From: Streptococcus respiraculi
GTDB lineage: Bacteria > Bacillota > Bacilli > Lactobacillales > Streptococcaceae
NCBI RefSeq assembly: GCF_003595525.1
Contig: NZ_CP022680.1
Location: 1,576,001 to 1,640,000, forward strand
Length of the DNA stretch: 64,000 nucleotides
Reading direction: 5' to 3'
Shown here in pieces: positions 35,455 through 44,587 of this stretch; within the stretch, counting starts at the first letter, position 1, and every line of letters starts with the position of its first letter. Made by a program: the position numbers and the translations under genes. Below the pieces are notes generated by a model. The model was not told the DNA's origin. It did not search any database and was given only the letters and a program-made list of their open reading frames with translations.

Positions 35455-37302
35455 ATGACCTTCACAGATCTTGATTTATATTATTTGCATACTGGTGAGC
35501 ACACCAGTCTCTATGAAAAATTCGGAGCCCACATCATCAAGGAGCGTAATAAGATTCTTGGGACAGCATTTCGCGTCTTTGCTCCCAATGCGGAAGCAGT
35601 CTTTCTAGTGGGCGCATTTAACAACTGGCAAAAGACCCATCCCATGCAGAAAGAACAAGACGGAGTCTTTCAGCTCTATGTTGAGGGGTTAAAATCACTG
35701 GAGGACTATAAGTACCTCATCGTGACTCGTGACGGACGAGAGCTATATAAGGCAGATCCTTATGCTTTCTTTAGCCAACTACGCCCCAACACTGCGTCAA
35801 CCACCTACAACTCTCGCTATAAATTTAAAGATGATACTTGGATGTATGAGCGGGTCAACTACGACTTCAGAGAAGCACCAGTTTCGGTCTACGAAGTCCA
35901 CCTAGGCTCTTGGAGACAAAAAATCGCAGGTAATGCCGACGGAACAGACGCCTTTTATTCCTATAAAGAAATCGCTCCGCTCCTCATTGACTATGTCAAA
36001 GAGCACCAGTTTACCCATATCGAACTCCTGCCCATTACCGAACATCCGCTGGACGCTTCTTGGGGCTACCAAGTGACCGGTTACTATAGCCCGACCAGCC
36101 GCTATGGCAAGCCTGATGAATTGAAATACCTCATCGACCAATGCCACCAAGCAGGAATCGGGGTCATTCTGGACTGGGTACCACTTCATTTTTGTAAAGA
36201 TGCACACGGACTCTACCAGTTTGATGGCAGCTGGCTCTACGAGTACGAAATGGAAGGCGACCGTGAAAATCAACAATGGGGAACGGCCAATTTCGACCTT
36301 GGAAAAGGGGTGACCCGTTCTTTCCTCCTCTCCAATATCAAATACTGGCTTCAGGAATACCATTTTGACGGCATTCGTGTCGATGCGCTTTCCTACCTCC
36401 TCTATTGGCGAGGAGAGACAGAAGACGACAAGCTCAACCACACTGCCATTGACTTTATCAAACGGGTCAATGCCTTGATTCATACCGAATTTAAGGGTGT
36501 GGTCATGATTGCAGAAGACTCCTCCAGCTATCCAAAAGTCACCCATACCCTTGAAGAAGGCGGACTTGGCTTTGACATGAAATGGGACTTGGGCTGGATG
36601 AATGACACTCTCAAGCACATGGAACGCCCGTCCATTTACCGCAAGCATCATACCAATGAAATCACCTTTGGCATGTACTACAATCCAAGTGAGCAATTTA
36701 TCCTGCCACTATCACACGACGAAGTGGTTCACGGCAAGCTCTCCATTGTCAATAAGATGAATGGCGACTATGAGGATAAATTCCACCTAGCGCGTGCCTA
36801 CTATAGCTATTTCTTTGCTCACCCTGGTAAGAAACTACTCTTTATGGGAAATGAATGGGGGCATATCCGTGAATGGCACGAATATACCCAAATGGACTGG
36901 AATCTCCTTGACTTTCCAATCCACCAATCCTTTGCCCAAATGATGAAGTCGCTCACCAATTTCTACCGCAAACATGATGCCTTCTGGAAATACGACTACC
37001 AAGCCCACGAAAAAGGCTTTAAGTGGGCAAAAATCCTAGAAGAAGCCAATTGCTACGCCTTCTGTCGCTACAGCGATGTCGAAGAAATCCTCGTGGTCAA
37101 CAATTTCAATGACCAGGAAATCTACGATCTACCACTTGATTTACCAGAAGGCGCTGAGTACAAACTGGTCTTTTCATCAAACGCCATTCCAACCGCAGAC
37201 TTTACCCTAAAAGCAGACGACAATGGCGCCCGCATCACCATTCCGCGGCTGACCACCTATTACCTCGAAAGGATAAATCCTGAACAAGCCAAAAAGGACT
37301 GA
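35455..37302 (+). CDS. glgB: 1,4-alpha-glucan branching enzyme
   Basis: A 615-residue GH13 branching enzyme. An N-terminal CBM48-type beta-sandwich (about 20-110) is followed by the barrel. The nucleophile aspartate is in DGIRVDALSYLLYW (about 300-313), the acid/base glutamate in VMIAEDSSSYP (about 350), and the third aspartate in LSHDEVVHGK (about 420). It lies last in the operon, 75 bases after glgA behind AAAGGAG. In many streptococci glgB comes first and glgP follows glgA; here glgB is last and no glgP is in view. Confidence 0.95.
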   Translation: MTFTDLDLYYLHTGEHTSLYEKFGAHIIKERNKILGTAFRVFAPNAEAVFLVGAFNNWQKTHPMQKEQDGVFQLYVEGLKSLEDYKYLIVTRDGRELYKADPYAFFSQLRPNTASTTYNSRYKFKDDTWMYERVNYDFREAPVSVYEVHLGSWRQKIAGNADGTDAFYSYKEIAPLLIDYVKEHQFTHIELLPITEHPLDASWGYQVTGYYSPTSRYGKPDELKYLIDQCHQAGIGVILDWVPLHFCKDAHGLYQFDGSWLYEYEMEGDRENQQWGTANFDLGKGVTRSFLLSNIKYWLQEYHFDGIRVDALSYLLYWRGETEDDKLNHTAIDFIKRVNALIHTEFKGVVMIAEDSSSYPKVTHTLEEGGLGFDMKWDLGWMNDTLKHMERPSIYRKHHTNEITFGMYYNPSEQFILPLSHDEVVHGKLSIVNKMNGDYEDKFHLARAYYSYFFAHPGKKLLFMGNEWGHIREWHEYTQMDWNLLDFPIHQSFAQMMKSLTNFYRKHDAFWKYDYQAHEKGFKWAKILEEANCYAFCRYSDVEEILVVNNFNDQEIYDLPLDLPEGAEYKLVFSSNAIPTADFTLKADDNGARITIPRLTTYYLERINPEQAKKD

Positions 37303-37380
37303 TATGCAATTAAAACAACGTTAGCATTTTGGGGTACTTTCTTAAATAGTGCGGTCGCAAGCAACCTTGTATTTCCGACC

Positions 37381-37405
37381 TTTAACAGTCCACTGGACTG
37401 TTAAA
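37381..37405. repeat. CAGTCC/GGACTG palindrome
   Basis: TTTAACAGTCC-ACT-GGACTGTTAAA, perfect 11-bp arms. With the preceding TATTTCCGACC and following GCAA it matches the repeat at 1-145. Confidence 0.8.
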
Positions 37406-37430
37406 GCAATCTTGAGCCTAAGGTCTCAAA

Positions 37431-37465
37431 AATGCCGAGCAACTACTTTGCTGTTGCTCGGCATT
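37431..37465 (+). terminator. Terminator of glgCDAB
   Basis: AATGCCGAGCAAC pairs with GTTGCTCGGCATT across a nine-base loop. A CCATTATTTC tail follows; a U-tract is weak but the stem is strong. Confidence 0.65.
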
Positions 37466-37630
37466 CCATTATTTCAAATCTATCGTCTTGGCTCACTTCA
37501 TTCAATCCAGTTTCTTAAAGAGTGGATATGTATAAGATGAAATAACTATTTTTGAAATTTAGTGAGTATGAAATAGGGCTACAGAGCGAGCCTCATCAGC
37601 TGCTTTTTGCTAGAACTTTTTCATCACTCT

Positions 37631-37664
37631 AAAACCCCAATCCAACATGTTGGACTGGGGTTTT
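37631..37664 (-). terminator. Terminator of the amino acid binding protein gene
   Basis: AAAACCCCAATCCAAC pairs with GTTGGACTGGGGTTTT (one mismatch). T-tracts lie on both strands, just past the stop codon. Confidence 0.8.
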
Positions 37665-37667
37665 ATT

Positions 37668-38483
37668 CTATTCAACTGCTGTGTACTTGGCTACATCTTT
37701 CAAGTAGTTTTCGTATTCGCCTGACTCGACCAATTCTTTCACGATTTTATCGATTTCTTCTTTTAAGCTACCGCTATCTTTTGGCATCACAATCGCTTTG
37801 GTATTAGCCTCTGTCTCAGGAAAGCTCACTTCTGCCATTGCGAGATCCTTATTTTGGGTAATGTAGCCCAAAGCTACTGGAGAATCAAGCAAGACCGCAT
37901 CAACCTGACCAGATTTCAACTCGTTAATCGCTTCACCCATTTGCGTCAAGGAAACGATGCTAGCATCTTTCACATTTTCCTTAGCGTAAACTTCTTGAGT
38001 TGTTCCTTTTTGAACGGCTAATTTTTTACCAGCTAGGCTGTCAATAGAGGTGTAGCTGCCCACTACATCTTTTTTTACCAACAAGATATCCTGAACTTTG
38101 TAGTAGGCTTCCGAAAAGTCAAAGACTTTCATCCGATCTTCTGATACAGAGAGCCCTGCAATCGCAATATCTGCCTTGCCATTTTGGACGCTATTTAAGA
38201 CATTGTCAAAGCTCATAGAAGATACCTCAAGCTTAACACCCAACTTCTCAGCAATCTTTTCTGCTAGTAAAATATCTGCTCCGACAACCTTGTTTTTTCC
38301 ATCCACCAAGGTCTGGAATTCAAATGGTGCATAGTCAGGACTGGTCGCAACCACCAAGGTCCCTTTTTCCTTAATCTTATCCAAGGGTGCCTTGCCTGCG
38401 TCCTTACTGCCTGAACCACAAGCTGCCAAGGTCAAACCCGCTACAAGAGCAACTGCTGCTGTCATCATCTTTTTCAATTTCAT
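37668..38483 (-). CDS. Amino acid ABC transporter substrate-binding lipoprotein
   Basis: A 271-residue extracellular solute-binding protein (family 3). A lipoprotein signal ends in LTLAACGSG, with lipidation at the cysteine near residue 23. The ligand domain shows GTLVVATSPDYAPFEF, NSVQNGKADIAIAGLSVSED and FDFSEAYYKVQD, typical of polar amino acid transporters. Two ArgR-like boxes at the promoter suggest arginine or another basic amino acid as ligand. The permease and ATPase genes are not beside it, so it must work with components encoded elsewhere. GAGGAAG precedes the ATG at 38483. Confidence 0.88.
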   Translation of the reverse strand: MKLKKMMTAAVALVAGLTLAACGSGSKDAGKAPLDKIKEKGTLVVATSPDYAPFEFQTLVDGKNKVVGADILLAEKIAEKLGVKLEVSSMSFDNVLNSVQNGKADIAIAGLSVSEDRMKVFDFSEAYYKVQDILLVKKDVVGSYTSIDSLAGKKLAVQKGTTQEVYAKENVKDASIVSLTQMGEAINELKSGQVDAVLLDSPVALGYITQNKDLAMAEVSFPETEANTKAIVMPKDSGSLKEEIDKIVKELVESGEYENYLKDVAKYTAVE

Positions 38484-38527
38484 GTTTCTTCCTCTTTTTC
38501 TATTCTTCAATCCTATTTGCTACTCTT

Positions 38528-38541
38528 AGAACCTGTATTCA
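38528..38541. repeat. Solo end of the 160-bp repeat element
   Basis: AGAACCTGTATTCA is identical to the left terminal repeat of the elements at 14472 and 30356. Nothing else of the element follows. It lies in the leader of the binding-protein gene. Confidence 0.65.
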
Positions 38542-38613
38542 TCTTCTCAAAACATCATCGGACTTTCCATATCTTTTTCATTGTATTTTCTCCCCTTTTC
38601 AAAAGATAATCCT

Positions 38614-38665
38614 ATTGTACGGTATTTTTATTCATTTGTCAATCACAAAATGTATTTTTATTCAT
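38614..38665 (-). promoter_or_regulatory. Promoter with two ArgR-type boxes
   Basis: Minus strand TTGACA (38642-38637), 17 bases, TACAAT (38619-38614). ATGAATAAAAATAC occurs twice, once filling the spacer (38635-38622) and once upstream (38665-38652), with centres 30 bases apart. The sequence fits the ARG-box half-operators of Firmicutes. Confidence 0.75.
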
Positions 38666-38728
38666 TTTTATAAAAATATGCATATTCAAAAAAAGAAGAC
38701 CTAGCATTGCTGTTAAGTCTTCTCTTTC

Positions 38729-39196
38729 TTACCGAAAATTCCGATCCCACTCCCCATCTGCTCCTTTTTGGGTATAAAAGAATTCCGACAGACTCGGGTC
38801 ATCCATGACCTTTAGAATTTCAAGGAGATCGTAGGCCAAATCCATCTGAGGCAGGTCTACTTTGGGGAGCCAGAAAACTTCTCCCTCAACACTCGACTGG
38901 AGTTGCCCGGAAAAGCATGTCGCCTTATAAAGAAAGACCAGATAGCGATGTCCATCCTTGTCTGGCCAATGCTTAATCCCGACTAACTGCGGATTTTCAA
39001 TAGTCAAGCCCGTCTCTTCTTTCACCTCTCGTATAACAGCATCATGGAAGTTCTCATACGCTTCGACATGGCCTCCTGGGAATGCAAGACCAGACCACCG
39101 ATACATTTTTGAATCCCTGCGCTGCACCACCACGCGCCCCTTGCTATCTTCGATTAGACACATATTGGTCAATGTGACCATCTCTTTTCGTGACAT
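38729..39196 (-). CDS. Nudix hydrolase (MutT-like)
   Basis: A 155-residue Nudix protein. The box GGHVEAYENFHDAVIREVKE (continuing ETGL) lies at about residues 41-64 and is intact. Short YjhB/MutT-like enzymes of this type hydrolyse oxidised nucleoside triphosphates; the substrate here is not known. The start codon is 9 bases after the stop of the GNAT gene, with which it is co-transcribed. Confidence 0.82.
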   Translation of the reverse strand: MSRKEMVTLTNMCLIEDSKGRVVVQRRDSKMYRWSGLAFPGGHVEAYENFHDAVIREVKEETGLTIENPQLVGIKHWPDKDGHRYLVFLYKATCFSGQLQSSVEGEVFWLPKVDLPQMDLAYDLLEILKVMDDPSLSEFFYTQKGADGEWDRNFR

Positions 39197-39205
39197 ACAC
39201 CCTCC

Positions 39206-39691
39206 TTATCGTTGATACACCATTCTTTTTTCGAGCATTTCTTTTCCTAGGTGGACAATCTTGGTGGCTCCATCAAAGCGAAATCCAACTCGCTCGTAGA
39301 AGCAGATAGCCCGTTCATTGCCGTCCAGCACCCAGAGGACTACTTGCGGAAAATCTTTCAGTTGCTCCAAGGCAAACTGCATCAAGCGGTAGCCGATTTG
39401 ACGTCCGTAGTATTCTTCCAAAATATAGATAGCATAAATCTCCCCTGTACCTTTCAAATCTTCCTGAAGAGAGGCTGCGCAGCAAACAAAGCCGACAATC
39501 TTATCCTCTATCTTCGCGACAAAAACATCATTTGGGTAATCAAAAGCCCATTTACGGCAACGTTCCACGGTATACTCTTGACAGAAATGTTCAGGTAGTA
39601 AATGTGAATAAGCTTCTGTCCAAGCTTTCCAGTGAACATAGGCTTTTCCTTCTTTTTCATCATCTGTTAGCATTTGGGTAATGGTTAGCAT
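39206..39691 (-). CDS. GNAT-family N-acetyltransferase
   Basis: A 161-residue single-domain GNAT. The acetyl-CoA loop appears as IYILEEYYGRQIGYRLMQFA (about 92-111), with the later NERAICFYERVGFRFDG typical of RimI-like enzymes. Substrate unknown. AAGGAGG precedes the start. First gene of a two-gene unit with the Nudix hydrolase. Confidence 0.82.
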   Translation of the reverse strand: MLTITQMLTDDEKEGKAYVHWKAWTEAYSHLLPEHFCQEYTVERCRKWAFDYPNDVFVAKIEDKIVGFVCCAASLQEDLKGTGEIYAIYILEEYYGRQIGYRLMQFALEQLKDFPQVVLWVLDGNERAICFYERVGFRFDGATKIVHLGKEMLEKRMVYQR

Positions 39692-39872
39692 AGACAGACC
39701 TCCTTTTAAGAGAGATAAAATAGCATTTACTTTCTTACATTATGCATTAAAAATGTAGAAATCGCAAGGTGTTTCCTATTTTTATTTTAGACAAGCTTGG
39801 ATTCTAATGAAAAAATAGATATAGCCCTTGACAATCATCAAAGACCATATCTTTTACTTAGCATAGCATTCA

Positions 39873-41414
39873 TTAGTCATGTTTTCGTAAAACCTTTTTT
39901 GAAATGAAGGCTACCCACCATTTGAACTCCTCATTTTGACAGAACACAAGGAAGAGTATCGCCAGCAAGGAAAGTCCTGACACCAGAGCCAGCAAGAACC
40001 AGCTCAGCACATTGTTTGAGAACCACTGCTGAGGAGATAGGAAATAAAGGGCAGCTAAGGTAGTGAAAAAGAGCAGCCACTGTTTGGTATTGATCCATAC
40101 GTATTCTCTTACCAGACGCTTCAGACCGTATTTAAAAATAATATAGGGTTCAAACCAGGTATTAGTCAGAAGAGTCGAGCCAATCGTTCCCAATAAAATC
40201 CCCTCAATTCCCCTTTTAAACCCTACCAAAAAGAGCATGGAGAAAGCCAGATTCAACACTGCTTCAGCAATCGGCTTATAGCGCGATTCCCAGTATAGAC
40301 CGTAGGCACCATATAAGATAAATCCAGCATACCGATAGGTTTGAAGAAACAAATAAATGCTTAATAAAGCTACTACTTCTACTGGAAACAGATATTCTTT
40401 TCCCAACCATAAGGTAACAAATGGATTAATCAGGATAAAAATAAGGAGCGAGACCAAATAAGAGATTATAAAATTTACAAACTGATAACGCTTAAATACA
40501 GTATACACTTTATCTGAATTAGAAGTATGAATTAAATTACCAACAGAAGCTATTTGTGAACCCATTACCTGAGAAAGCATATTGGTAAAAGAGTTCGTAA
40601 TCATTGTGTAATTGGAATATAAGCCGACTGTCGTTACACTAATAAAGGATGAAATGAGGATATTATCTGTGCTAAAAACAACAACGCTTGCAATATTGCC
40701 TGCGAGATTGCCCAAGACATTCTTCTTCAAGGAAGTCTTTTCCTCTTGGGTTAAGGGCTCTGGTACTATATTCTTTAAGGAATGTCTGTTATCCGCCACA
40801 AAGGCAACTACGAGATTCGATAAAATCGTCGAGGTCAGCGTTAAACACAGCACAAAAATATAGTTATGTGTCAACCACATAACACCCCATTGACAAAACG
40901 TCACAGCAGCAAAAAATCCGAAATCAAGCCAAGAAACAATGTAATTCTCTTGGTGAGCAATCAAGAGACTTCTTTTGTATGAAAACAGTAAATAACCAAT
41001 AATCGAATTAACTAGAAATAGGAAATAGATCATTGTCTCCTCGGTACTCAACTGAGAAACCTGCAGGATAGCTGGCAAAAATGGAAAAACTAGTATTCCT
41101 AACCCCAAGATAATAAAAGCAATGAATTTATACACCTTCCTGTACAGATTCATATAAACCAATATTTTTCCTTTACGACCTTCTGCAATCGGCTTATAAA
41201 GTGCAAAGACTATCGAAGTTCCTAATCCCAGCTCAGCAAGAGAGAGCATTCCTAAAATATTAGCAAATACTCCATTCAGCCCTAAATAATAAATTCCGAG
41301 AAGAGTAATAAACAAAGTTCGGTTGATAAATTGCAGTATCAACTTTGCTACAAAAAGAACGAGACTAGAAGCAGAATTATAAAATGCCCGCTGTGTCCTA
41401 GTTTTTGTTGTCAT
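39873..41414 (-). CDS. wzx: Wzx-type polysaccharide flippase
   Basis: A 513-residue membrane protein with about 14 predicted transmembrane helices, of the MATE/MVF polysaccharide exporter type (GLNGVFANILGMLSLAELGL near residue 45). It should flip the lipid-linked repeat unit outward for the polymerase. It is the last gene of the exopolysaccharide operon, 19 bases after the sugar transferase gene. No terminator with a clear U-tract is seen after it. Confidence 0.85.
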   Translation of the reverse strand: MTTKTRTQRAFYNSASSLVLFVAKLILQFINRTLFITLLGIYYLGLNGVFANILGMLSLAELGLGTSIVFALYKPIAEGRKGKILVYMNLYRKVYKFIAFIILGLGILVFPFLPAILQVSQLSTEETMIYFLFLVNSIIGYLLFSYKRSLLIAHQENYIVSWLDFGFFAAVTFCQWGVMWLTHNYIFVLCLTLTSTILSNLVVAFVADNRHSLKNIVPEPLTQEEKTSLKKNVLGNLAGNIASVVVFSTDNILISSFISVTTVGLYSNYTMITNSFTNMLSQVMGSQIASVGNLIHTSNSDKVYTVFKRYQFVNFIISYLVSLLIFILINPFVTLWLGKEYLFPVEVVALLSIYLFLQTYRYAGFILYGAYGLYWESRYKPIAEAVLNLAFSMLFLVGFKRGIEGILLGTIGSTLLTNTWFEPYIIFKYGLKRLVREYVWINTKQWLLFFTTLAALYFLSPQQWFSNNVLSWFLLALVSGLSLLAILFLVFCQNEEFKWWVAFISKKVLRKHD

Positions 41415-41433
41415 GTTACTTATTTCCCCATCT

Positions 41434-42366
41434 TTAGTCGCTAATTCCTTCGGCTTTCACTTTGGAAAACAAAACCCATATTGTTTTCAACATAATTTTC
41501 ATATCTAGCAATAAGTTAAACCGAGTTATATAAAGTATATCTAATAACAACTTATCTTTTAAATCTGTATTGTATTTTCCTTCGACTTGAGCCAGTCCTG
41601 TCAATCCCGCTTTTACTTTTAATCGTTCATTAAAATCAGGGATTTCAGCTAACTTACTAGCAACAATCTCTGGCCTTTCAGGTCTAGGACCAACTAAAGA
41701 CATGTCTCCGACAAGAACATTGAATAACTGAGGCAGCTCATCAATACGGGTATTTCTCAAAAAACTTCCGATAGGCGTTATTCGGCTATCGTTCTTTTGG
41801 GCAAATTGAGGTCCCCCTACTTTTTCAGCATCCGTAATCATGCTTCTAAACTTAAAAATTTTAAAGACTTTTCCATTCAATGTAAGTCTGTCCTGTGAAT
41901 ACAACACTGGACCTCTGTCTTGTAATTTTATGCCTATTGCTACTAGTAGTAATAGCGGACAAACTAGTATTAGGGCTATAGCACTCAGTACTATATCGAT
42001 AAATCTCTTAATGGCCAGTTGAATCTTCTTAGAATTTCTCACTGAATACCCATAATTAAAAACAGGTATATCGTCTACATACGAAATCTTTGGATTTGTT
42101 AATAATAGTTGTCCCTTGTTTGGAATAACTACTAAATTATAATTTTTAGCAAAAGTATCTATAGCTAATTCTTCCAATAAATCAGATGTTAACTTATAAG
42201 CTAGTATCGTATCATTTTCATTCAGGCTACCTCTTCTTCCTAGCCATTCTTCATACGTCATACAAGCTCCTATCTGACTTGTTGGATAGTTGAGCTTTAC
42301 AAATTCTTTCACTTCATTTTCACAAGATACCTTATCTGCTTGATGACAAATAATCACAACTTTCAT
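41434..42366 (-). CDS. Polyprenyl-phosphate sugar-1-phosphate transferase
   Basis: A 310-residue initiating enzyme of polymer assembly. One hydrophobic helix (about 125-147) is followed by the bacterial sugar transferase domain: FKIFKFRSMITDAE, FLRNTRIDELPQLFNVL and MSLVGPRPERPEIV. The first 110 residues are a soluble domain without the four extra helices of CpsE/WbaP. It is thus longer than the minimal PglC type but unlike the large CpsE type. It is the next-to-last gene, whereas in capsule loci of this group the enzyme usually comes right after wze. The sugar is not known. Confidence 0.85.
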   Translation of the reverse strand: MKVVIICHQADKVSCENEVKEFVKLNYPTSQIGACMTYEEWLGRRGSLNENDTILAYKLTSDLLEELAIDTFAKNYNLVVIPNKGQLLLTNPKISYVDDIPVFNYGYSVRNSKKIQLAIKRFIDIVLSAIALILVCPLLLLVAIGIKLQDRGPVLYSQDRLTLNGKVFKIFKFRSMITDAEKVGGPQFAQKNDSRITPIGSFLRNTRIDELPQLFNVLVGDMSLVGPRPERPEIVASKLAEIPDFNERLKVKAGLTGLAQVEGKYNTDLKDKLLLDILYITRFNLLLDMKIMLKTIWVLFSKVKAEGISD

Positions 42367-42402
42367 AAAAAATTCCTACTTTATTTTTCAACTACCACGA
42401 CC

Positions 42403-43446
42403 TTAACCGTCATACTTTCGGTATATCCTATCCAGTTGATTTCTATAGTTTGCAATATCATTGATTTTCTCAAAATTTTTTGCAGCTCCTTTTGATAATC
42501 TCTCTCTGAGGGCTTCGTCAGAAACAATCTCGAATATCTTGTCAGCTAATGCCTGACTGTCTTCTGCTAAGAAACCATTAAGACCATTTTCAACAACCTC
42601 TTTCAATCCATCAACCGGAGTCGAAACAACAGGCGTTCCTAGCGCTAAAGATTCCAAAGCAACCATAGGTAGCCCTTCAAATTTAGACGTCATCACCATC
42701 ACCTTAGCATTCTTTAAGTAAGGTAAGGGATTAAGGATAAAGTCATAAAAGGTTATATGTCTTAACAATTTTTTCTCTTTAGCCACTTCTAAGACTTTTT
42801 CTTTCATGTCTCCACTACCTATTACAGCAATTTTGACATCAGACTGTTTAACAATAACCCTTTCCAAAACGTCTAACAGTTTTAGAGGATTTTTTTGAGC
42901 GGTTAATCTACCTACATAGATGATATCGTAGTTTTCAGTTTTTACTAATTCACTTCTTTTCTGAATATCTTCTCCATCAACTACATTCGCTAAAACAATA
43001 CTCTTTTGAGCAATCTTATCTTTAAAGCGGTACTCTTTATAACAGGAATCAGAGACCCAAATTATCTTGTCAAATCTCTTGGAAAACGAATGATATAGCA
43101 ATGTTTTTACATTTATTTTTGCCATATTCGCGTGATTGACATGAATATGAGAGATGATTCTAATCGATTTAGGACACGCTAGTGCCGCTACAATACTAGC
43201 CGTCACATCATGCGCATGAACAACATCCGGACTATATTCTTGAACTAGCTTCATTGTTTCTGTTATACCTAGTTTTTCCAGAGATAAATAGTCAATGTTT
43301 TTTTCTGCTAGTGCCTCCTGTATCGGCCCTTTAGGAGAAGTATAAACCATTTGTATGTCCGTTTTCGAAAAAAATTTTATAATTTGGCATACGACATTTT
43401 CTGCTCCTGAAAATACATTGCTTCTCAACAAATGCAGAACTTTCAT
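42403..43446 (-). CDS. Family 4-type glycosyltransferase
   Basis: A 347-residue GT-B enzyme. Seen are the N-terminal LLRSNVFSGAENVVCQI (about 6-22), the donor-site start YVGRLTAQKNPLKLLDV (about 177) and the retaining E-x7-E motif MTSKFEGLPMVALESLALGT (about 255-274). Linkage and sugar unknown. AT-rich like its neighbours. It precedes the sugar transferase gene by 36 bases. Confidence 0.85.
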   Translation of the reverse strand: MKVLHLLRSNVFSGAENVVCQIIKFFSKTDIQMVYTSPKGPIQEALAEKNIDYLSLEKLGITETMKLVQEYSPDVVHAHDVTASIVAALACPKSIRIISHIHVNHANMAKINVKTLLYHSFSKRFDKIIWVSDSCYKEYRFKDKIAQKSIVLANVVDGEDIQKRSELVKTENYDIIYVGRLTAQKNPLKLLDVLERVIVKQSDVKIAVIGSGDMKEKVLEVAKEKKLLRHITFYDFILNPLPYLKNAKVMVMTSKFEGLPMVALESLALGTPVVSTPVDGLKEVVENGLNGFLAEDSQALADKIFEIVSDEALRERLSKGAAKNFEKINDIANYRNQLDRIYRKYDG

Positions 43447-43456
43447 TTTCTTTCTC

Positions 43457-44587
43457 CTATGATTTAGTTTTCAATAAATCACTATACAACCTATTCAATT
43501 TATCCATCGCTACAGTATCATTAAATTCACTAGTACACATTGTTTCGTAATAATCAGCTCTATTATTTTCTGTCTTTTTAAAATGGACATGCCATGCATT
43601 TATTGGGGCTGTCAACTCAACAAAAGATACTAGATCAGTTGCTTGAGTATCTTTAGAGATAGCTGTGCTGAGTACACAAGAAAGCCCCGTTGTCTGCGCT
43701 TCTAAAGCAACTAGCGGCAATCCTTCCGAAAGAGATGGTAAGACAAACACATCCATTGCCATCAGATAGTTTTTAGAATTTTTAACCTGTTCGATTCTTA
43801 AAATACGATTTTTAACAGTACTTTCCAAAATCCGTTTATCAACAATTTCTTGCATATCTCCTTTACCGATATACAAAAATTTCGCTTTAGGATGTTGCTC
43901 TAAATAAGGGATAATAATATCTAATAGTTGCAGTGGATTTTTAGACATCGCTACTCGACCGATGTGGCCTAACAATAACTCATCATTTTCAACACCTAAA
44001 CTTTTTCTAGTAGATTCTCGAATGTGTTCATCAAATTGATAGCCCTGCATATCGATTCCTGCATAAAAGATACTCGCTTTCGATACTTGAATATCCTGCT
44101 TAAAAAAAGCATCCTCAAGCACTAGTTTCGAAACGGCTAAACTTTTATCAACAAAAAATCGTGACAAGTAACCCACTCCTAAACGATCCAACCACTCTCT
44201 TACTTTTAATTTAAAAGTTCCATCGCTTAGTGATACTGTGTGACAATATACGATTACTTTAGCTCTTGGAAAAGCAAATTTCGTAATAATCGCCTTAGCA
44301 TTTTCAACTCTATGCGCCGTATGAATATGAACAAGGTCATATGACTGTTGAGAGGCCACATTTTTCAAGCCCTTGCTAATACTTTTTTCTTTATTGATAT
44401 AAATATTGACGTGATGTTTTTTTAATAGCGTTTCATAAATATTATCATTCATATAATTGCGTGCGACAAATAAATCATGTTGATATTTGTCGCTTGTTTT
44501 TTGTATGATGTTCGTAATAATTTTCTCTACACCACCATTCCCCCACACACTAACATAGTGTAGTATTTTTCTTCTAGATTGCTTCAT
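43457..44587 (-). CDS. Family 4-type glycosyltransferase
   Basis: A 376-residue GT-B glycosyltransferase. The glycine-rich head VSVWGNGGVEKIITNI (about 13-28), HIGRVAMSKNPLQLLDI (about 213) and VLPSLSEGLPLVALEAQTTG (about 289-308) mark the GT4 fold. The start overlaps the end of the polymerase gene by 14 bases, so the two are translationally linked. Confidence 0.85.
   Translation of the reverse strand: MKQSRRKILHYVSVWGNGGVEKIITNIIQKTSDKYQHDLFVARNYMNDNIYETLLKKHHVNIYINKEKSISKGLKNVASQQSYDLVHIHTAHRVENAKAIITKFAFPRAKVIVYCHTVSLSDGTFKLKVREWLDRLGVGYLSRFFVDKSLAVSKLVLEDAFFKQDIQVSKASIFYAGIDMQGYQFDEHIRESTRKSLGVENDELLLGHIGRVAMSKNPLQLLDIIIPYLEQHPKAKFLYIGKGDMQEIVDKRILESTVKNRILRIEQVKNSKNYLMAMDVFVLPSLSEGLPLVALEAQTTGLSCVLSTAISKDTQATDLVSFVELTAPINAWHVHFKKTENNRADYYETMCTSEFNDTVAMDKLNRLYSDLLKTKS

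Larger units (their letters stand above)
37303..37667. other. Intergenic region after glgB
   Basis: This holds a palindromic repeat (37381-37405), a strong hairpin (37431-37465) and a second bidirectional terminator (37631-37664). The remaining sequence (37466-37630) shows no ORF or signal I can support. Confidence 0.6.
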
